NCBI RefSeq assembly: GCF_000372725.1
Contig: NW_005200689.1
Coordinates: 3,077-67,076 of the forward strand
Source of the DNA: Emiliania huxleyi CCMP1516
Taxonomy: Eukaryota > Haptophyta > Isochrysidales > Noelaerhabdaceae
Length of the DNA stretch: 64,000 nt
Direction: 5' to 3'
Under the pieces are notes generated by a model. That model saw nothing but the letters and a program-made list of their open reading frames with translations, searched no databases and had not been told where the DNA came from. Positions 22,800 to 33,751 of this stretch are shown piece after piece. The translations under genes were made by a program, and so were the position numbers. Within the stretch, counting starts at the first letter, position 1, and the number at the start of each line of letters is the position of its first letter.

Positions 22800-24000
22800 T
22801 GGAGCGCGGAAGAGGGAGCCGCCGAGTGAGAGCGTCTCAGGATTGACCTTGTCCAGCCTCTCTTCCGTGTGCTTTCTTTTTCGATTTAGGATTCTTTTTG
22901 TCCAACCATGTCGCGAGTGGACGGTCATAAAGGACCTGGCCCGCAGGTTGATCAGCGCGATGTGCGATGCGGCTGTTTACATGCATGAGGACCCAAAACT
23001 TGCTAACCACACATGCATGGCGCGCGGTGCGATCCACGGACCACGGCGCGCCCCGGGGCCTCACAGTAATGTACTCACCGGTCCATCGTCTCTCGGCGCT
23101 GCGGCGCTCCACACAGCGCGCCGGCGCTCGCAGTTCCCCGCCGGAGCTCCGCACACGCTCGGTCGGCCTCATTCTTTTTTAGGCAGTTGGTAGGCGACGG
23201 CCGACGCGGCGTACGCCGCGGCGCATGCTGCTGGCGCTTCGCGGGCTGAGGCTTGCGACGCCGCCGTGAGGGCGGTGAGGGCGGACGAGGGTGAGGCTCA
23301 GGCCTCGTTCCTCGTGCGCGCGGGGTGGCACCGTTCCGGCTGTGCGGGGGGCGATAGTGCGGACGGTTTTTTTGCGGTAGCTTGATGATGATGTATCTCT
23401 GCAATATCTGACCGTATCTCCCCGTATCTCCTTGCATCTCATCGCATCTCCCCGTATCTCCCCGTATCTGCCCGTATCCGCCCGTATCTGCCCGTATCCC
23501 GCCGCGGATACCGCGAAAAAAACCGTCCACACCAGGGATGGGGCGGGGAGGGGGCACGGAATCGCCGCCGGCGGGGGGCGAGGGCGCTAGCGAAGGAGGA
23601 GGAGCCAGAGCCCGGGGAGGATTGGGAGGGGGGTCGGCCGGAGGAGTACGCCGGCCTCTTCGACGGCCCATAAGGGGCCGTCGCCTGCCGTGCCATTTGT
23701 AGTGCCACCCAGTCCGAGCCAGTCTGCTGTGCGAAAAAGAACGAAAGAAAACAGACAACCCTCTGCTAAAGAAAGAAAGAAAACAGACAGACAACCCAAG
23801 GGAGACAACCCTCTGCTGTGCGAGGCGCTTGGCAGTTCAAAATTCGCGGGCGGTGAGGGCGGACAGGGTTGAGGCTCAGTCCTCCTTCCGTGTGCGCGCT
23901 GGGTGGTACGGCTCCAGCCGTGATGCTGATGGGGGTGGGGAGGAGGCGGCGAACCAGCTGAGCAATAAACTTTCGCACGCTCAGCACCTGGACGAGGTCA
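22800..24000. other. No recognisable gene; short tandem repeats
   Basis: Holds the probable promoter side of the sulfotransferase gene. At 23395-23512 about ten decamers of the type CGTATCTCCC form a tandem array, like the arrays seen inside introns elsewhere in the window, so an unrecognised gene may be split around it. At 23700-23810 AAAGAAAGAAAACAGACA words recur that also occur near 54.05 kb. Confidence 0.4.
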
Positions 24001-24262
24001 CATGGACCACCAAGAACTGGCACGGGCTGCAGATGCAGCGCTTGTCTGTCGTCCTCCACACCGCCGTGGCGTGGCAGACGGTGAACGAGCTAGCGTGCGG
24101 GGAGAGCGGCATTGTGCATGGTGCGGAGTGCATTGCCGTTCTTAACGGAGTCGCTTAGGCGGCTCCGGTGGTGAGCCTGTGTGTGTGCCAGTCCGCGCCA
24201 GTCTGCGCCCTTGTCGTGCCAGTGTGCTGTGAGAGAGGCTTGTATGTAAGAATTCTTTTGGC
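24000..24262 (+). repeat. Dispersed repeat D with leader-like module upstream of CTR9
   Basis: The first part can be read as GHTW-type protein text (VTWTTKNWHGLQMQ...VNELACGESG) and is paralogous to 53172-53276 plus 53946-53990. The second part (GAGTCGCTTAGGCGGCTCC, GTGCCAGTCCGCGCCAGTC) is shared with about 53.97 kb and 20.6 kb. The end, TGCTGTGAGAGAGGCTTG then AGAATTCTTTT, is shared with the immediate upstream regions of NRDE2 and RPB6. It may be part of a mobile repeat that now supplies a promoter or 5' UTR. Confidence 0.6.
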
Positions 24263-24323
24263 GCTGCGTTGGGCCGGCAGCCTCGGCGCTGATCCAGGCT
24301 GGCGGTCAGGCGCGTCTGTCGTC

Positions 24324-27300
24324 ATGTCCATCTACATCCCGGTCCAAGGTTCGGAGGAGTCGGTGGAGGTGCACGTCGACAGCCTTCCGGAGAACATTGA
24401 CGACCTCTCCGACATTCTGCAGGCCCGCCTTCCCAACCCGCCTTTTACGCCGCTCCCACGCACTCTGGACCATCACCGCTGATCGCCGCCGCCGCCCGCG
24501 CCGCCCGCGCCCCGCCGCGCCGCTGGGAGACTGCCTCGTCTTCGCCGCACCTTCCTCTCGCGACGCCACTTTGCAACCGCTGCCAGCTCCCGCCCAGCGC
24601 GCTCTCTGCTGCCCCGCTCTCAGCTGCCGCCCCTTTCTCACGCTGCGACGCTCGTCTGCCCCCTCTCCCCGCCGCAGGCCGAGATGGCACCGCTCGACCT
24701 CTGGCTCCGCTTTGCCGTCGAGTACTACAACCAGGGCAAGGCGTTCGCACCCGACCCACCCCCACCCCCCCACCACCGCCGCCCACACACACACACACAC
24801 ACACACACACCGCCCCCCCCGCCCCCTCACCCTACCCCCCCACCGGACAGGCGGAGCACTTCGAGTCGCTGCTCCGCCCTCTCATCGAACTCTACTCCAC
24901 CCCGCCAAACAACCCGCGCGACTACGAAAACATGCTCTACGAGCAGTTTGGCGCTCAGGACGAGATCAAGGTCCAGTTTGTGGCGGTCGTCAACGCCCTC
25001 GCCTCCTGCCACGTCGCGCTGGCGAGCCGCGCGCGGGACAGCAAGCGGCGTGCCGTCGAGTTCGAGCGCGCCAAAAAGTACTTTGAGACGGCGCAGCAGA
25101 TCGACCTGCTCAACTCGGGCACCTTGGTCGGCGAGGCGGTGCTGCTGCTGCAGCAGGGCAAGCTCGAGTCGGCGAGCAGCAAGCTCGAGTCCGCCTCCGC
25201 CTATTGCCGCGGCTCGAACAAGCTCGCTGCCCCCGTCTTGCTCGGCCGCGCCTGCGCAAAGTTCCAGGCAGGCAGCTACTCGGAGGCGCTACCCCTCTGC
25301 CGCGAGGTCCTCCGGGCACGTCCGAGACGCGTCCGTCACATGTCCGAGTCCTGTCCCCCGCAGGCGCAGTCCCTCTACCGCGAGGTCTTCATGACCAACC
25401 CGTCGCCGCCGCCAGCCGTGCGGCTCGGGCTGGCGTACTCGGCAGCGAAGCTGGGCAACGTCTCCCTGGCGCGCAAGGCGCTCGAGCGGACCCTCGCGCT
25501 GCAGCCAGACAGCGTCGAGGCGCTGGCGGGGCTGGCGCTTCTCGACGAGAACGAGCAGCGCGTGCCCGAGGCGCTCGAGCGCCTCACCGCCGCGTACAAG
25601 CTTGAGCCGTCCCACCCGTCCGTCCTGCTGCAGCTCTCGTCGCACTTCTTCTTGCGCGGCGAGTACGACAAGGCGACCGCGCTCGCCAAGCGGGGCTACG
25701 CGGCGGCGGAGCAGTCGGCGTCGGACGGGCTCAAGGCTGAGGCTTGCTACAGCATGGGGCGCGCCTCCGCCACACCCGTCGCACTCCCGGAGGAGTGCCC
25801 GAGATGAGCCGAGAGTGGCCGAGCGCAGGCGCGTCTTCCACGCAAAGTCGGACTTCTCGTCGGCGCTGCAGTGGTACATGCAGGCGACAAAGCTGGCGCC
25901 GTCGCTGCTGCCGCCCTACTACGGGCTCGGCCAGATGCACCTCGTCAACAACGACGAGCGCGCCGCCCTCGACTGCTTCGAGAAGGTGCTCGCTTCCTTA
26001 GGATGAATAACAATCAGAGATACTGGGAATGAATTAACGACTGCTTCCCCAAAGGTGCTCGCTTCTTCGCCAGACAACGTCGACGCGCTCAAGCTGGCAG
26101 GCATGCTCTACACGCGCATCAAGCCGCGGCGGGACGAGCTTGCGACGCAGCGGCTCACGCGCGCGACTGAGCTGGCGCCGCTGGACGTGGTGGCGTGGCT
26201 CGAGCTCGCAAAGGTGCACGAGAGCGCCCTCCTATCTCTCTCGGCCATCTTTCGGCCACCTCTCGGCCACCTCTCGGCCACCTCTCGGCCACCTCTCGGC
26301 CACCTCTCGGCCACCTCTCGCAAAGGTGCACGAGAGCGCCTCCTCCCTCAGCGTCGCGCTCAAGGCGTACGAGAAGGCGGCCGCGCTGCTCAAGCGCGCG
26401 CAGAAGCTGGTGCCGGTCGAGCTGTGGAACAACCTCGGCGTGCTGCGGCAGCGGCTTGGCAAGCTGGACAGCGCAGAGGCCGCGTACTCGGCGGCGGCGC
26501 GCTTGTGCGGCGGCGAGGGTGCGTCGCAGCTCGCGGAGATGCAGCGCGTGACGGTCGGGTACAACACGGCGAGGCTGTGGGAGCAGCAGGGCCGGCTGGA
26601 GCAGGCGACGGCCAAGTATGTCGAGCTGCTGCAGGAGCACCCCAACTACGTCGACTGCTTTCTCCGGCTCGGCGCGTGCGAGCAGGCGGTCGGGCGACCT
26701 TCGGGCGCGCTCGCGTGGCTCAAGAAGGGGCTCGAGGTGGACCCGGTGAATGCCGACCTGTGGTGCGCGCTCGGGAGGGTGCACATGGAGCAGCGGGACT
26801 GGATGCGAGCCGACGCGTGCTTCAAGGCGGTGCTCGAAAAGTGCGAGGGTTGCCGCAAAGACTCGTACGCGATGCTCTCGCTTGCAAACATCCAGCTCGA
26901 GCTCTCTGCGCGCGAGAAGCACTCGTCGCGGCAGGAGAACGCGCTGCTCGACAAGGCGACCGAGCTGTACCGCGCGGTGCTGCTGCAGGAGCCAAACAAC
27001 GTCTTCGCCGCGAACGGTCTCGGCGTGGTCTGCGCCAAGAAGGGGCGGTTTGCCGAGGCGAGGTCCATCTTCACCTCGGTGCGCGACGCGTCCGTCGAGG
27101 GGGCGGACATGGCCCTCGCCAACCTCGGCCAGCTGCACGCGCTGCAGCGCGAGCCCCTCGCCGCCGTCGGACTCTACCAAAAGGCGCAGCGGCGCGCCAA
27201 GGGGGCGCCGCCCGCGTCGCTGCTCGCCCTCGAGGCGCGCGCGCACTTCGACGCGGGCTCTCTCCCCGAGGCGCGGCGCGTGCTATCGCGCGCCCTGAGG

Positions 27301-28364
27301 CAGCGGCCGACCGACCTCACGACGGTGTACAACTTGTGCGTCGTGCTCCATCGCGGCGCGAAGCCGGCGCGCAACGAGACCGGGCCGCGCCCGCTCCCCA
27401 CAGTCCAGCGCGCGCAGGCGGACGTGTCGCTCGCCGCGCAGCTGCTGCGCTCCATCGAAGAGGCTGCAGAGCCGCACCGCGTCGCCGCCGCTGCGGCGGG
27501 TCTCTCCAGTGCGCGGACCGAGTCGCTGGGCAGCAAGGTGCAGAAGCTGGCGGCGGCGCTCGAGGAGGAGGCGGCGCTGGCGACGCGCCGCGCCGCAGAG
27601 CAGGCGGAGCAGCAGCGCGAGGCTGACGAGCGGATCGCGGCCATCGCGGCGGAGAAGCGGCAGCGTGAGGAGGAGGCGGAGGAGGCGAGGCGGGCCGAGG
27701 AGGAGCGGGTGGCGGCGCTGATTCGCGAAAACAAGGCTCGACTCGAGGCCAAGCAGACCAAGTGGCGGGAGGAGGAGGCGCAGGCGGCGGAGGCGGCGGC
27801 ACGTGCAAAGGATCGCAAGCGGAAGCGCCTCGCGGGGCCAAACGGCGAAGGCGGCAGCGACAGCGACAGCGAGGACGGCGCGCCGGCGCCGGCGCCTCCA
27901 GAGGAAGAGGAGGCTCCCGCCAACGACGACGACTTGTTTGGCTCCGACGCGTCCGACGCGGAGCCAGAGGCGCCCACCGGAGAGGCGGAGGGGGGGCCGC
28001 CCGCCGCGGCGCCGGGCGGTCGCCTCAAAAAGGCGTCCGATGCCGGCGAGGGCGGCGAGGGCGGCGCGGAGGGCGGCGCGCCAATGCGCGACGCGGATTT
28101 GTTCGGGGGCGACGACGACGACGACGCGGCGCCGGGGTCGGGAGGCGACGGCGCGGCGGCGGGCGGGTCGGGCGGCGGCGACACGGCGGCGCCACGCAAG
28201 CGGAGGAGAGCGGAGGTGGAATCGCCGCCAGCGGCCTCACTGGGTGACACGCACCCCGGCCCATGTGCCATAGGAGGGTGCTCGAGGACGACGACGAGGA
28301 GGAGGAGGAGGAGGGCGGGGCGGCGGGCGAGGGAGGCGCGCAGGCGGCCGGCGAAGCGGAGTGA
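24324..28364 (+). CDS. CTR9: CTR9 homologue, PAF1 complex TPR subunit
   Basis: Scaffold subunit of the nuclear PAF1 transcription elongation complex. Exons 24324-24422, 24678-24740, 24851-25315, 25364-25758, 25829-25985, 26055-26213 and 26326 onward join in frame to roughly 1100 residues (human 1173). The N-terminus (SIYIPVQGSEESVEV), about a dozen TPRs and blocks such as CFEKVLASSPDNVDALKLAG, EHPNYVDCFLRLGACEQ and NNVFAANGLGVVCAKKGRF match CTR9 throughout. A coiled-coil/acidic Ser-Glu-rich tail follows. Introns 1-4 use GC donors; introns 5 and 6 are GT-AG and are flanked by direct repeats of exon sequence (14 and 24 bp). Intron 6 is an 11 bp tandem array. Intron 3 (48 nt) could also be retained in frame. 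The last junction near 28.24 kb is not uniquely fixed; the acidic tail ends at the stop given. Confidence 0.93.
26214..26325 (+). repeat. Intron 6 of CTR9: 11 bp tandem array between 24 bp direct repeats
   Basis: The exon text CTCGCAAAGGTGCACGAGAG occurs at both ends of the intron. In between, CGGCCACCTCT is repeated about eight times. Both splice sites lie inside the duplicated AAAG|GT word. Confidence 0.9.
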
Positions 28365-28837
28365 GCTGTGGAGCGTCTACCTTTGCTTTGCACTGCATAC
28401 GCGGCGCAGGCAGCGAGGGCAATGGCCACGCGGGCGTGTGTGGCGGCCGGGTCGCACCCAGGGCTGCTCCAGCCTGAGTCTCGGAGTGCGCGGTGGTGCC
28501 ACAGAGAGGACCAGAGGCCGCTCTCAGAGGGAGCCGCACTCTAGGAGCCGCATGTCCATGTGGGGACAAACCATGCAGGGGCCGCGCGTGCCGCCGGGGT
28601 ACTGTACCCACGTGTGGTGTGCTTGCATGCAACCACCTGTATTCAAAAAAATCCTCACACAAAATTCCCCCCTGGCCCTGCGAAACGAAGTCGTGCACGT
28701 GCTTGGCACGCGCGAATAATTATTGGGGATAGAAATTGGGATGGTGTGAGAACTCGCCTGACGCCTCTGGCTGGCGCCATGGCTCGTCCATCATCGAGAG
28801 GTCTGACCCTCGCTGGGTGTCACTCTAGACTCCTCGG
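28365..28837. other. Intergenic between convergent genes
   Basis: The 3' flanks of CTR9 and the Cys-rich LRR gene. No reading frame or repeat of note was seen. Confidence 0.5.
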
Positions 28838-30252
28838 TCAGAGCCCCCTCACCTTCATGTAGAGCTCGAACCCTTCCCGCCCGCTAACCGCATCTCGAAT
28901 CGCTTTCGCGCCCTCGTCGTCCAAATACTTGCCGCCGATGTAGAGGGCTTTCAACACCTTGTTGACGCGCAGAGCGGAGGCCACGGCGAGCGCGGTGGAT
29001 CCGTTGGTGGCGCCCTCGCCGTGGATGTTGTTGCTGGAGAGGTCGAGGGTGACAGCGCCTCGTTGACCTCCAGCGCCTTGCCGATGGCGATGCCGCCCGC
29101 GGGACCGATGTCGTTGCAGCGGAGGTTGAGCGTGGTCAATACCTGGTTGACGCTAAGGGCGTCGGCGATCGCTTCGGCACCCTCGTCGCCGATGTCGTTG
29201 CCTGGGATCCGTAGTGCTTTCAGCACCACGTTGACGCGCAGAGCGGATGCAAGCGCAACGGCGCCCTCGTTGCGGATGTTGTTGCCCTGAAGTATGAGGC
29301 TGGTTAGCGCCCCATTGTCGCTCAGCGCCTCGGCGATCGCAGTGGCGCCCTCGGCGCGGATGTTGTTGTGGTAGAGGTCGAGGGTTTTCAGCACCCCGTT
29401 GACGGGCAGAGCGGAGGCCAGTGCCACGGCGCCCGCGTCGTCGATGCCGTTGCGGGCGAGGTTAAGCTCGCGTCAGCACCCCGTTGACGCGCAGAGCGGA
29501 AGCCAGTGCCTTGGCGCCCTCGTAGCCGATCTCGTTGCCGTCGAGGTTAAGATATTTTAGCACCTCGTTGACCGCGAGTGCCTTGCCGATCGCCTTGGCG
29601 CCCTCGGCACTGATGGAGCTCTCGCCGATCGGGATCGTGTAAGGAGTAATGCCGATGTAGAGGGTTTCCAACACACTGCTGGACTTGATGATTTCAGCTA
29701 CTGGTCTGCAATCCTCATCTGTAAGATTCTTACCCGCAAGGTTTATGGACGCCATGTTCTCCAGTTCTTGGCGGGTATTGCCCGCCTTGCTCTCGAAGAA
29801 GGTAGCCCAATCAATCGGAGAGCACTCGGTGCAGCCGTTGCAGCCCCCCCAGGTGCACTTGTCACATCCCAGGCCTGCGTCTTGTCCTCACAAAACGGCT
29901 TGCACACCGTTGGGGGCGACGGCGGTGGTGGCGTCGGAGGCGGCGGCGGGGGGGGCGGCATCGACGGTGAGGTCGGGTCGGTCGGAGGCGGCGCTATGGG
30001 GGGCGGCGCCGACGGCGACGAGGTCAGGCACTCGGTGCAGCCGTTGCAGTCCCCCAGGTGCACTTGTCCTCCCAGGCCTGCGTCTTGTCCTCACAAAACG
30101 GCTTGCACACCGGCGCAGAGCACTCGGTGCAGCCGTTGCAGCCCCCCAGGGTGACAGGTGCACTTGTCATCCCAGGCCTGCGTCTTGTCCTCACAGAATG
30201 GCTTGCACACCGGGGACGTCGCGTGTACGCCGACGGTGAGCGCCAGCGACAT
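28838..30252 (-). CDS. Secreted Cys-rich-repeat plus RNI-type LRR protein (reading frame interrupted)
   Basis: A possible short signal peptide (MSLALTVGVHA) precedes three copies of a Cys-rich unit, VCKPFCEDKTQAWDDKC followed by GGCNGCTEC, i.e. C-x3-C-x6-W-x2-K-C...C-x2-C-x2-C, with a Pro-rich linker before the third. Then follow an N-terminal cap (SINLAGKNLTDEDCRPVAE) and about eight ribonuclease-inhibitor-type LRRs (EGAKALASALRVNGVLTTLNL pattern), ending near FELYMK. The frame shifts by one base in several places: between the Cys halves of each unit, after GVLT near 29470, and after VNEAL near 29060. Conservation on both sides of each shift suggests sequencing indels or a recent pseudogene; short introns are less likely. 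Function unknown; LRR and Cys-rich modules suggest extracellular binding. Confidence 0.6.
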
Positions 30253-31060
30253 CACTGCACGAACCTGCGATGTGTGCACAAGCGTCCGTCTCCGAGGAGT
30301 ATTTGGACGATATTTTGATTGCGTCCAAAATATGGGGGGAGCTCCGCGAGGTCGGGGCCCACACATTCCGCACACCCGCCGCCCGTGCGCGCGCCCCGCC
30401 CCGGCCGGGAGCGAGAGAGAGGAGGGACACTTTGGGACGGCAACAGACCACGAGTACCTCATTGGTCGGGACGGGGTGGGGCGGGGCGGGGCGGCGGCGG
30501 GCGACCGCCCCTGCTGATGCTGTGATGTGTGAAATCGCTCTCGCTCGACGACACTTACATCGGAATCAATAAGAAAAAGAATCACACGCGCGAGAAATTC
30601 TTCTTTTGCAACTTCTTGCTGCAAAGTGTAACGCTAGAATGACAGCGATGAAAGTACCAAAACTTGGTTGTTGGTAAAAACAGGGGGTGAAACCATAAAC
30701 GACAACTGTCAATTGAGCGTGAGCCGGCCCCGCCGCGCTGCGCCAGTGGCCGCAAGCCTGCGCCCCCCTCTCTAGCCCGCGCGGAAGGTTGGGGCGGAGC
30801 GCGCGGTGGCGTCGATCTCGTAGTCGCGCGAGAGCAGCTGCATCTCCTGCAGCCGAGGGACATGCGAGGTGCAGCCGAGGTGCGGCCGAGCTGCAGCCGA
30901 GGTGCAGCTGAAGTATGGCCGAGGTGCGGCCGAAGTGCAGCCGAAATGCAGCTGAAGTATGGCCGAGGTGCGGCCGAACTACAGGGGCGCAGCCGAGCGC
31001 CGGAGACTCGGCTGTCTTTCCTGGGCAGTGGCGCAGCTCGCACGCGAGTGTGCAGTTCGC
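30253..31060. other. Intergenic, GC-rich with two small repeat blocks
   Basis: At 30455-30500 a GGGACGGGGTGGGGCGGGGC tract. At 30860-30980, imperfect repeats of GGCCGAGGTGCGGCCGA and two 44 bp spaced copies of GCAGCTGAAGTATGGCCGAG downstream of the RPB6 gene. No gene was recognised. Confidence 0.5.
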
Positions 31061-31064
31061 CGTT

Positions 31065-31841
31065 CTAGTGCAGCACAGCCTCGGCTAATCTCGGCGACAT
31101 CTCGGCTAGAGCCCTCCTCCGGGATGATGAGCTCGTCCACGTTCCAGTCCTCGTGCGACCCGTCGGGCAGGAAGCGGCGGACAGTGATCGGCACCTACAA
31201 GGAACCCTCCGAGACGGCTCCTGGAAGGCTCCTGGAAGGCTCCTCGACCCGCCGGGGAAGCGGGAGGGGATGGGCGCCTTTCGCTGGTTGAGCTCCTTCA
31301 TCGCGATCTTGAGCGGGTCCGTCTCCCCCTCCAGCTCCACCATCACCGGCGCGTTCATGCTGATCTGCAGCGCGCGCGTGCCGAGCACTCTCGCCCTCTC
31401 GAACCGAGTCATGTACGGAGTCGTGATCCGCTCGGCGGGCGGAACCGCCTCGCCGCTGCCGCCGCCGTCGGGCGCGTCGATCTCGACGATCCCGTCGTCG
31501 CGCCCCTCCCCTGCGACGCACGAACCCGGCACGCTTCGGGGAGCGGCGGCGGAGGACCCGCGGGCGTCGGGCCTTCTCACCGTTGACGAGTCCGTCACCG
31601 TCCTCCTCCTCGCCCTCGCCCTCCATGTCCTCCTCCTCCATGATCTCGTCATCTCCCTCAAAATCGCTGCCGGCGGGGCGGCGAGAACGCGGTGAGAGAG
31701 CGCCGCGCAGAGTGCGGTGGCGGAGCGGGCGGAGCTGCGGCGAAGGAGGAGGCAGGAGCGCGTGCGCGAGGCGAGTAAAGCGCACGCGTTGTCGTCGCCG
31801 TCGTCGAAGGCGCCACCATCACCGCCGTCCTCGTCCGCCAT
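31065..31841 (-). CDS. RPB6: RNA polymerase subunit RPB6 (ABC23), multi-exon
   Basis: Subunit shared by RNA polymerases I, II and III; it stabilises the clamp region. An acidic N-terminus ([17 protein letters not shown], then [21 protein letters not shown]) precedes the highly conserved core [40 protein letters not shown] and [17 protein letters not shown] intron at 31195-31277 then joins [20 protein letters not shown] and ELIIPEE, the family's C-terminus. At least one more intron separates the first acidic exon from the second. The last codons are uncertain: the frame reads on past the family end, or a very short GC-AG intron leads to the stop given. The gene is preceded by the leader-like module shared with CTR9 and NRDE2. 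Confidence 0.9.
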   Translation of the reverse strand: MADEDGGDGGAFDDGDDNACALLASRTRSCLLLRRSSARSATALCAALSHRVLAAPPAAILREMTRSWRRRTWRARARRRTVTDSSTVRRPDARGSSAAAPRSVPGSCVAGEGRDDGIVEIDAPDGGGSGEAVPPAERITTPYMTRFERARVLGTRALQISMNAPVMVELEGETDPLKIAMKELNQRKAPIPSRFPGGSRSLPGAFQEPSRRVPCRCRSLSAASCPTGRTRTGTWTSSSSRRRALAEMSPRLAEAVLH

Positions 31842-31907
31842 CGCTGGCAGGCTGCGCGTTCGGAGTGGCGGCGGCGGCGGCGTTTAGCCAAGCGCGAGGC
31901 AGGGGAG

Positions 31908-31951
31908 AGAAGAATTCTACCGCGGAAGCCCCTCTCACAGCAGACTGGCAC
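31908..31951 (-). promoter_or_regulatory. Leader-like module upstream of RPB6
   Basis: Read on the minus strand: GTGCCAGTCTGCTGTGAGAG, GGGCTT, nine bases, then AGAATTCTTCT, ending about 67 bp before the ATG. The same order occurs before NRDE2 and CTR9, and part of it before the BspA-type gene. It may be a promoter/initiator or the remnant of a mobile repeat. Confidence 0.5.
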
Positions 31952-32344
31952 GAACTAGCACCACAAAAGGCACAGCGAGAGAAGAATTTGAGGTGCAGAG
32001 AAAAGAATTTAATTTGTTCCAAGTGCTCGCAGCCTAGTATGGTTCTTGCACGTGTGCAAGATTGGGCGTCTTCTGCAGCAGTCCCTTTGATGGGAGGCCC
32101 CAGGGTGGGGGCCGCCTCGAACCCCTGGCCAGGGATTCGAGCGGAGGGTGCCCCGGATTCATCTATCCATAGGGCCCCGGTACATTCATTAGAACTGATC
32201 ACTTTGCGCAGCAACCGTCGGCCGCCGCTTTTTAGCTGGACGGCAGTACGCTGCGCCGTCGCTCTGTCGTGCACGCTCTCGTGCTTCGTTGTGACACGGG
32301 AGTAGAGTCGAGAGGTAGCCCTCGACGAGACGACCGGCGCTGCG

Positions 32345-33751
32345 ATGCCAGACCTCACTGCCGCCGAGCTCAGCATTCCGGCCGAGCAGCACCCCGATCC
32401 CGCAAAGCCACTGGTGATACCCGTCGACTCAACAGTGGTAGGCTCTACCCTGCGCTTCATTCCGTGGTCTGTGGTGGGCAATCCGGCCTTCCTCAATCTG
32501 CCCCCTCCTCCTCCAGGGATGCAACCGTCGTGGGTCCAGATTCCGCAGTGGGTCGCCATCAGTGCGCTTCTCCCGTTCAGTGAGCCCGAGCCCGCTGTGG
32601 CCACCTACTTTGACAGGCTCAGCGTCTTGCGGCTGGCCGTATTGGCCGCGGCTTGGCGCCGCATCCTCGGTGCCTTGTCCGACCTCGGCGTGTTCGGCAC
32701 GGTGCACGTGGATGAGGATACGTTCCGTACGGTGTGCGTCCAGGCTCTGCACTCCCGCCAAATCCCGGTGCCCGAGCTCTATCTGCAGTGGGGCGATTTG
32801 GGGTACTCTGAGGCGATCGTGCCCTTGGGACCAGTGCCATCTGCAGAAGCAAAGGCCGTCGACTTCTTGCAGTACGCGACAGTCGGGGCTCTCTGCGACC
32901 CTGCGGCCGACGTCCCATTCGCAGCCCTGTCTGACATGACCCGCTGCTTGGGGCCCGTCTTCACGGCGGCAGCGCGCGTCGATCCCATGGGGAGCACCGT
33001 CGTGGGGGCTGCATCGCTCGCCGCCGCCGCTGGTCACATCACTCCGCGAGCGAGCGATGGGCATCCCGCCCTGCTCGCTCGGCATGTGCTCAGCATGCTG
33101 AAGACTACCCGCTCGAGTTTCCCGGCCTGCCTGAGGACCAACTCTTTTCAGAACTACTCTGCGGAGGTTGAGACTCGCGCCGAGTATGTGGGCGGGACCA
33201 CCGTGGCGCGCGACCGAGTAGCCGAGCAGCGATGCTCGCGCGCCATTGCAGCCAAGGCGCCGACGCTAGACTCCCTGCTCCGTGCGCTGCCTCGGCCAAC
33301 ACCCCCGTCGGTCGTTTATGAGGCCTACCGGCAGCTCGTCTCGCTCTACTTTCCGACGGACCGGCGCCCTATGGACCTACTCCTGACTGATCTGGATGCT
33401 CAGCTTCACGCGCGGCTACCCACCTACCAACACGCGCTGACCAACGGCAAGCCGTTCGCTTCGATTCTGGCGGGGTTGCGCAAGCTTCACGAATCGCTCG
33501 AGCCCTCGAGGAAGGCGCCAGTCGTGACTTCGACAGGCGACTCCGAGGACTCGGCGTTGGGCAAGTTCGACCGCGTGCCGGCTGGCCTTCCGGACAACTC
33601 ACTCCGAGAGGCCATCCACAGCGCCCCCTTCCAGGACGCGGTCCGCAAGATTGGCAGCATCGACCTCTCCACCCCGAATGGCCCGGCCTCCTACACCGAC
33701 CCGCGTGGCTTTGTTCCGGTGAGCATCGGCGCGCACTACATCGGCGACTAG
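32345..33751 (+). CDS. Unidentified intronless ORF (468 aa)
   Basis: A long uninterrupted frame with balanced amino-acid use and somewhat lower GC than nearby genes. Features are a Pro-rich patch (LNLPPPPPGMQPSW) followed by WVQIPQWVAISALLPF, helical segments and a C-terminal region (GKFDRVPAGLPDNSLREAI, SYTDPRGFVPVSIGAHYIGD). I recognise no domain, signal peptide or membrane helix. An intronless gene among intron-rich neighbours could be a retrocopy, a recently acquired gene, or an accessory protein of a mobile element, but no reverse transcriptase, integrase or terminal repeat was seen next to it. Confidence 0.55.
   Translation: MPDLTAAELSIPAEQHPDPAKPLVIPVDSTVVGSTLRFIPWSVVGNPAFLNLPPPPPGMQPSWVQIPQWVAISALLPFSEPEPAVATYFDRLSVLRLAVLAAAWRRILGALSDLGVFGTVHVDEDTFRTVCVQALHSRQIPVPELYLQWGDLGYSEAIVPLGPVPSAEAKAVDFLQYATVGALCDPAADVPFAALSDMTRCLGPVFTAAARVDPMGSTVVGAASLAAAAGHITPRASDGHPALLARHVLSMLKTTRSSFPACLRTNSFQNYSAEVETRAEYVGGTTVARDRVAEQRCSRAIAAKAPTLDSLLRALPRPTPPSVVYEAYRQLVSLYFPTDRRPMDLLLTDLDAQLHARLPTYQHALTNGKPFASILAGLRKLHESLEPSRKAPVVTSTGDSEDSALGKFDRVPAGLPDNSLREAIHSAPFQDAVRKIGSIDLSTPNGPASYTDPRGFVPVSIGAHYIGD

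Noticed and set aside
25316-25363. CTR9 intron 3 as coding sequence
   Set aside because: It is in frame (16 codons) and could be translated, but its removal restores a regular TPR (REVLR-AQSLYREVF) and the borders match the GC-AG type. Left open as possible retained intron.
26155-27246. Long minus-strand ORFs antisense to CTR9
   Set aside because: High-GC shadow frames without any domain; the plus strand matches CTR9 over its whole length.
32100-32190. Possible tRNA-like T-arm (GGATTCGAGCGG)
   Set aside because: No acceptor stem or anticodon arm can be formed around it by eye.
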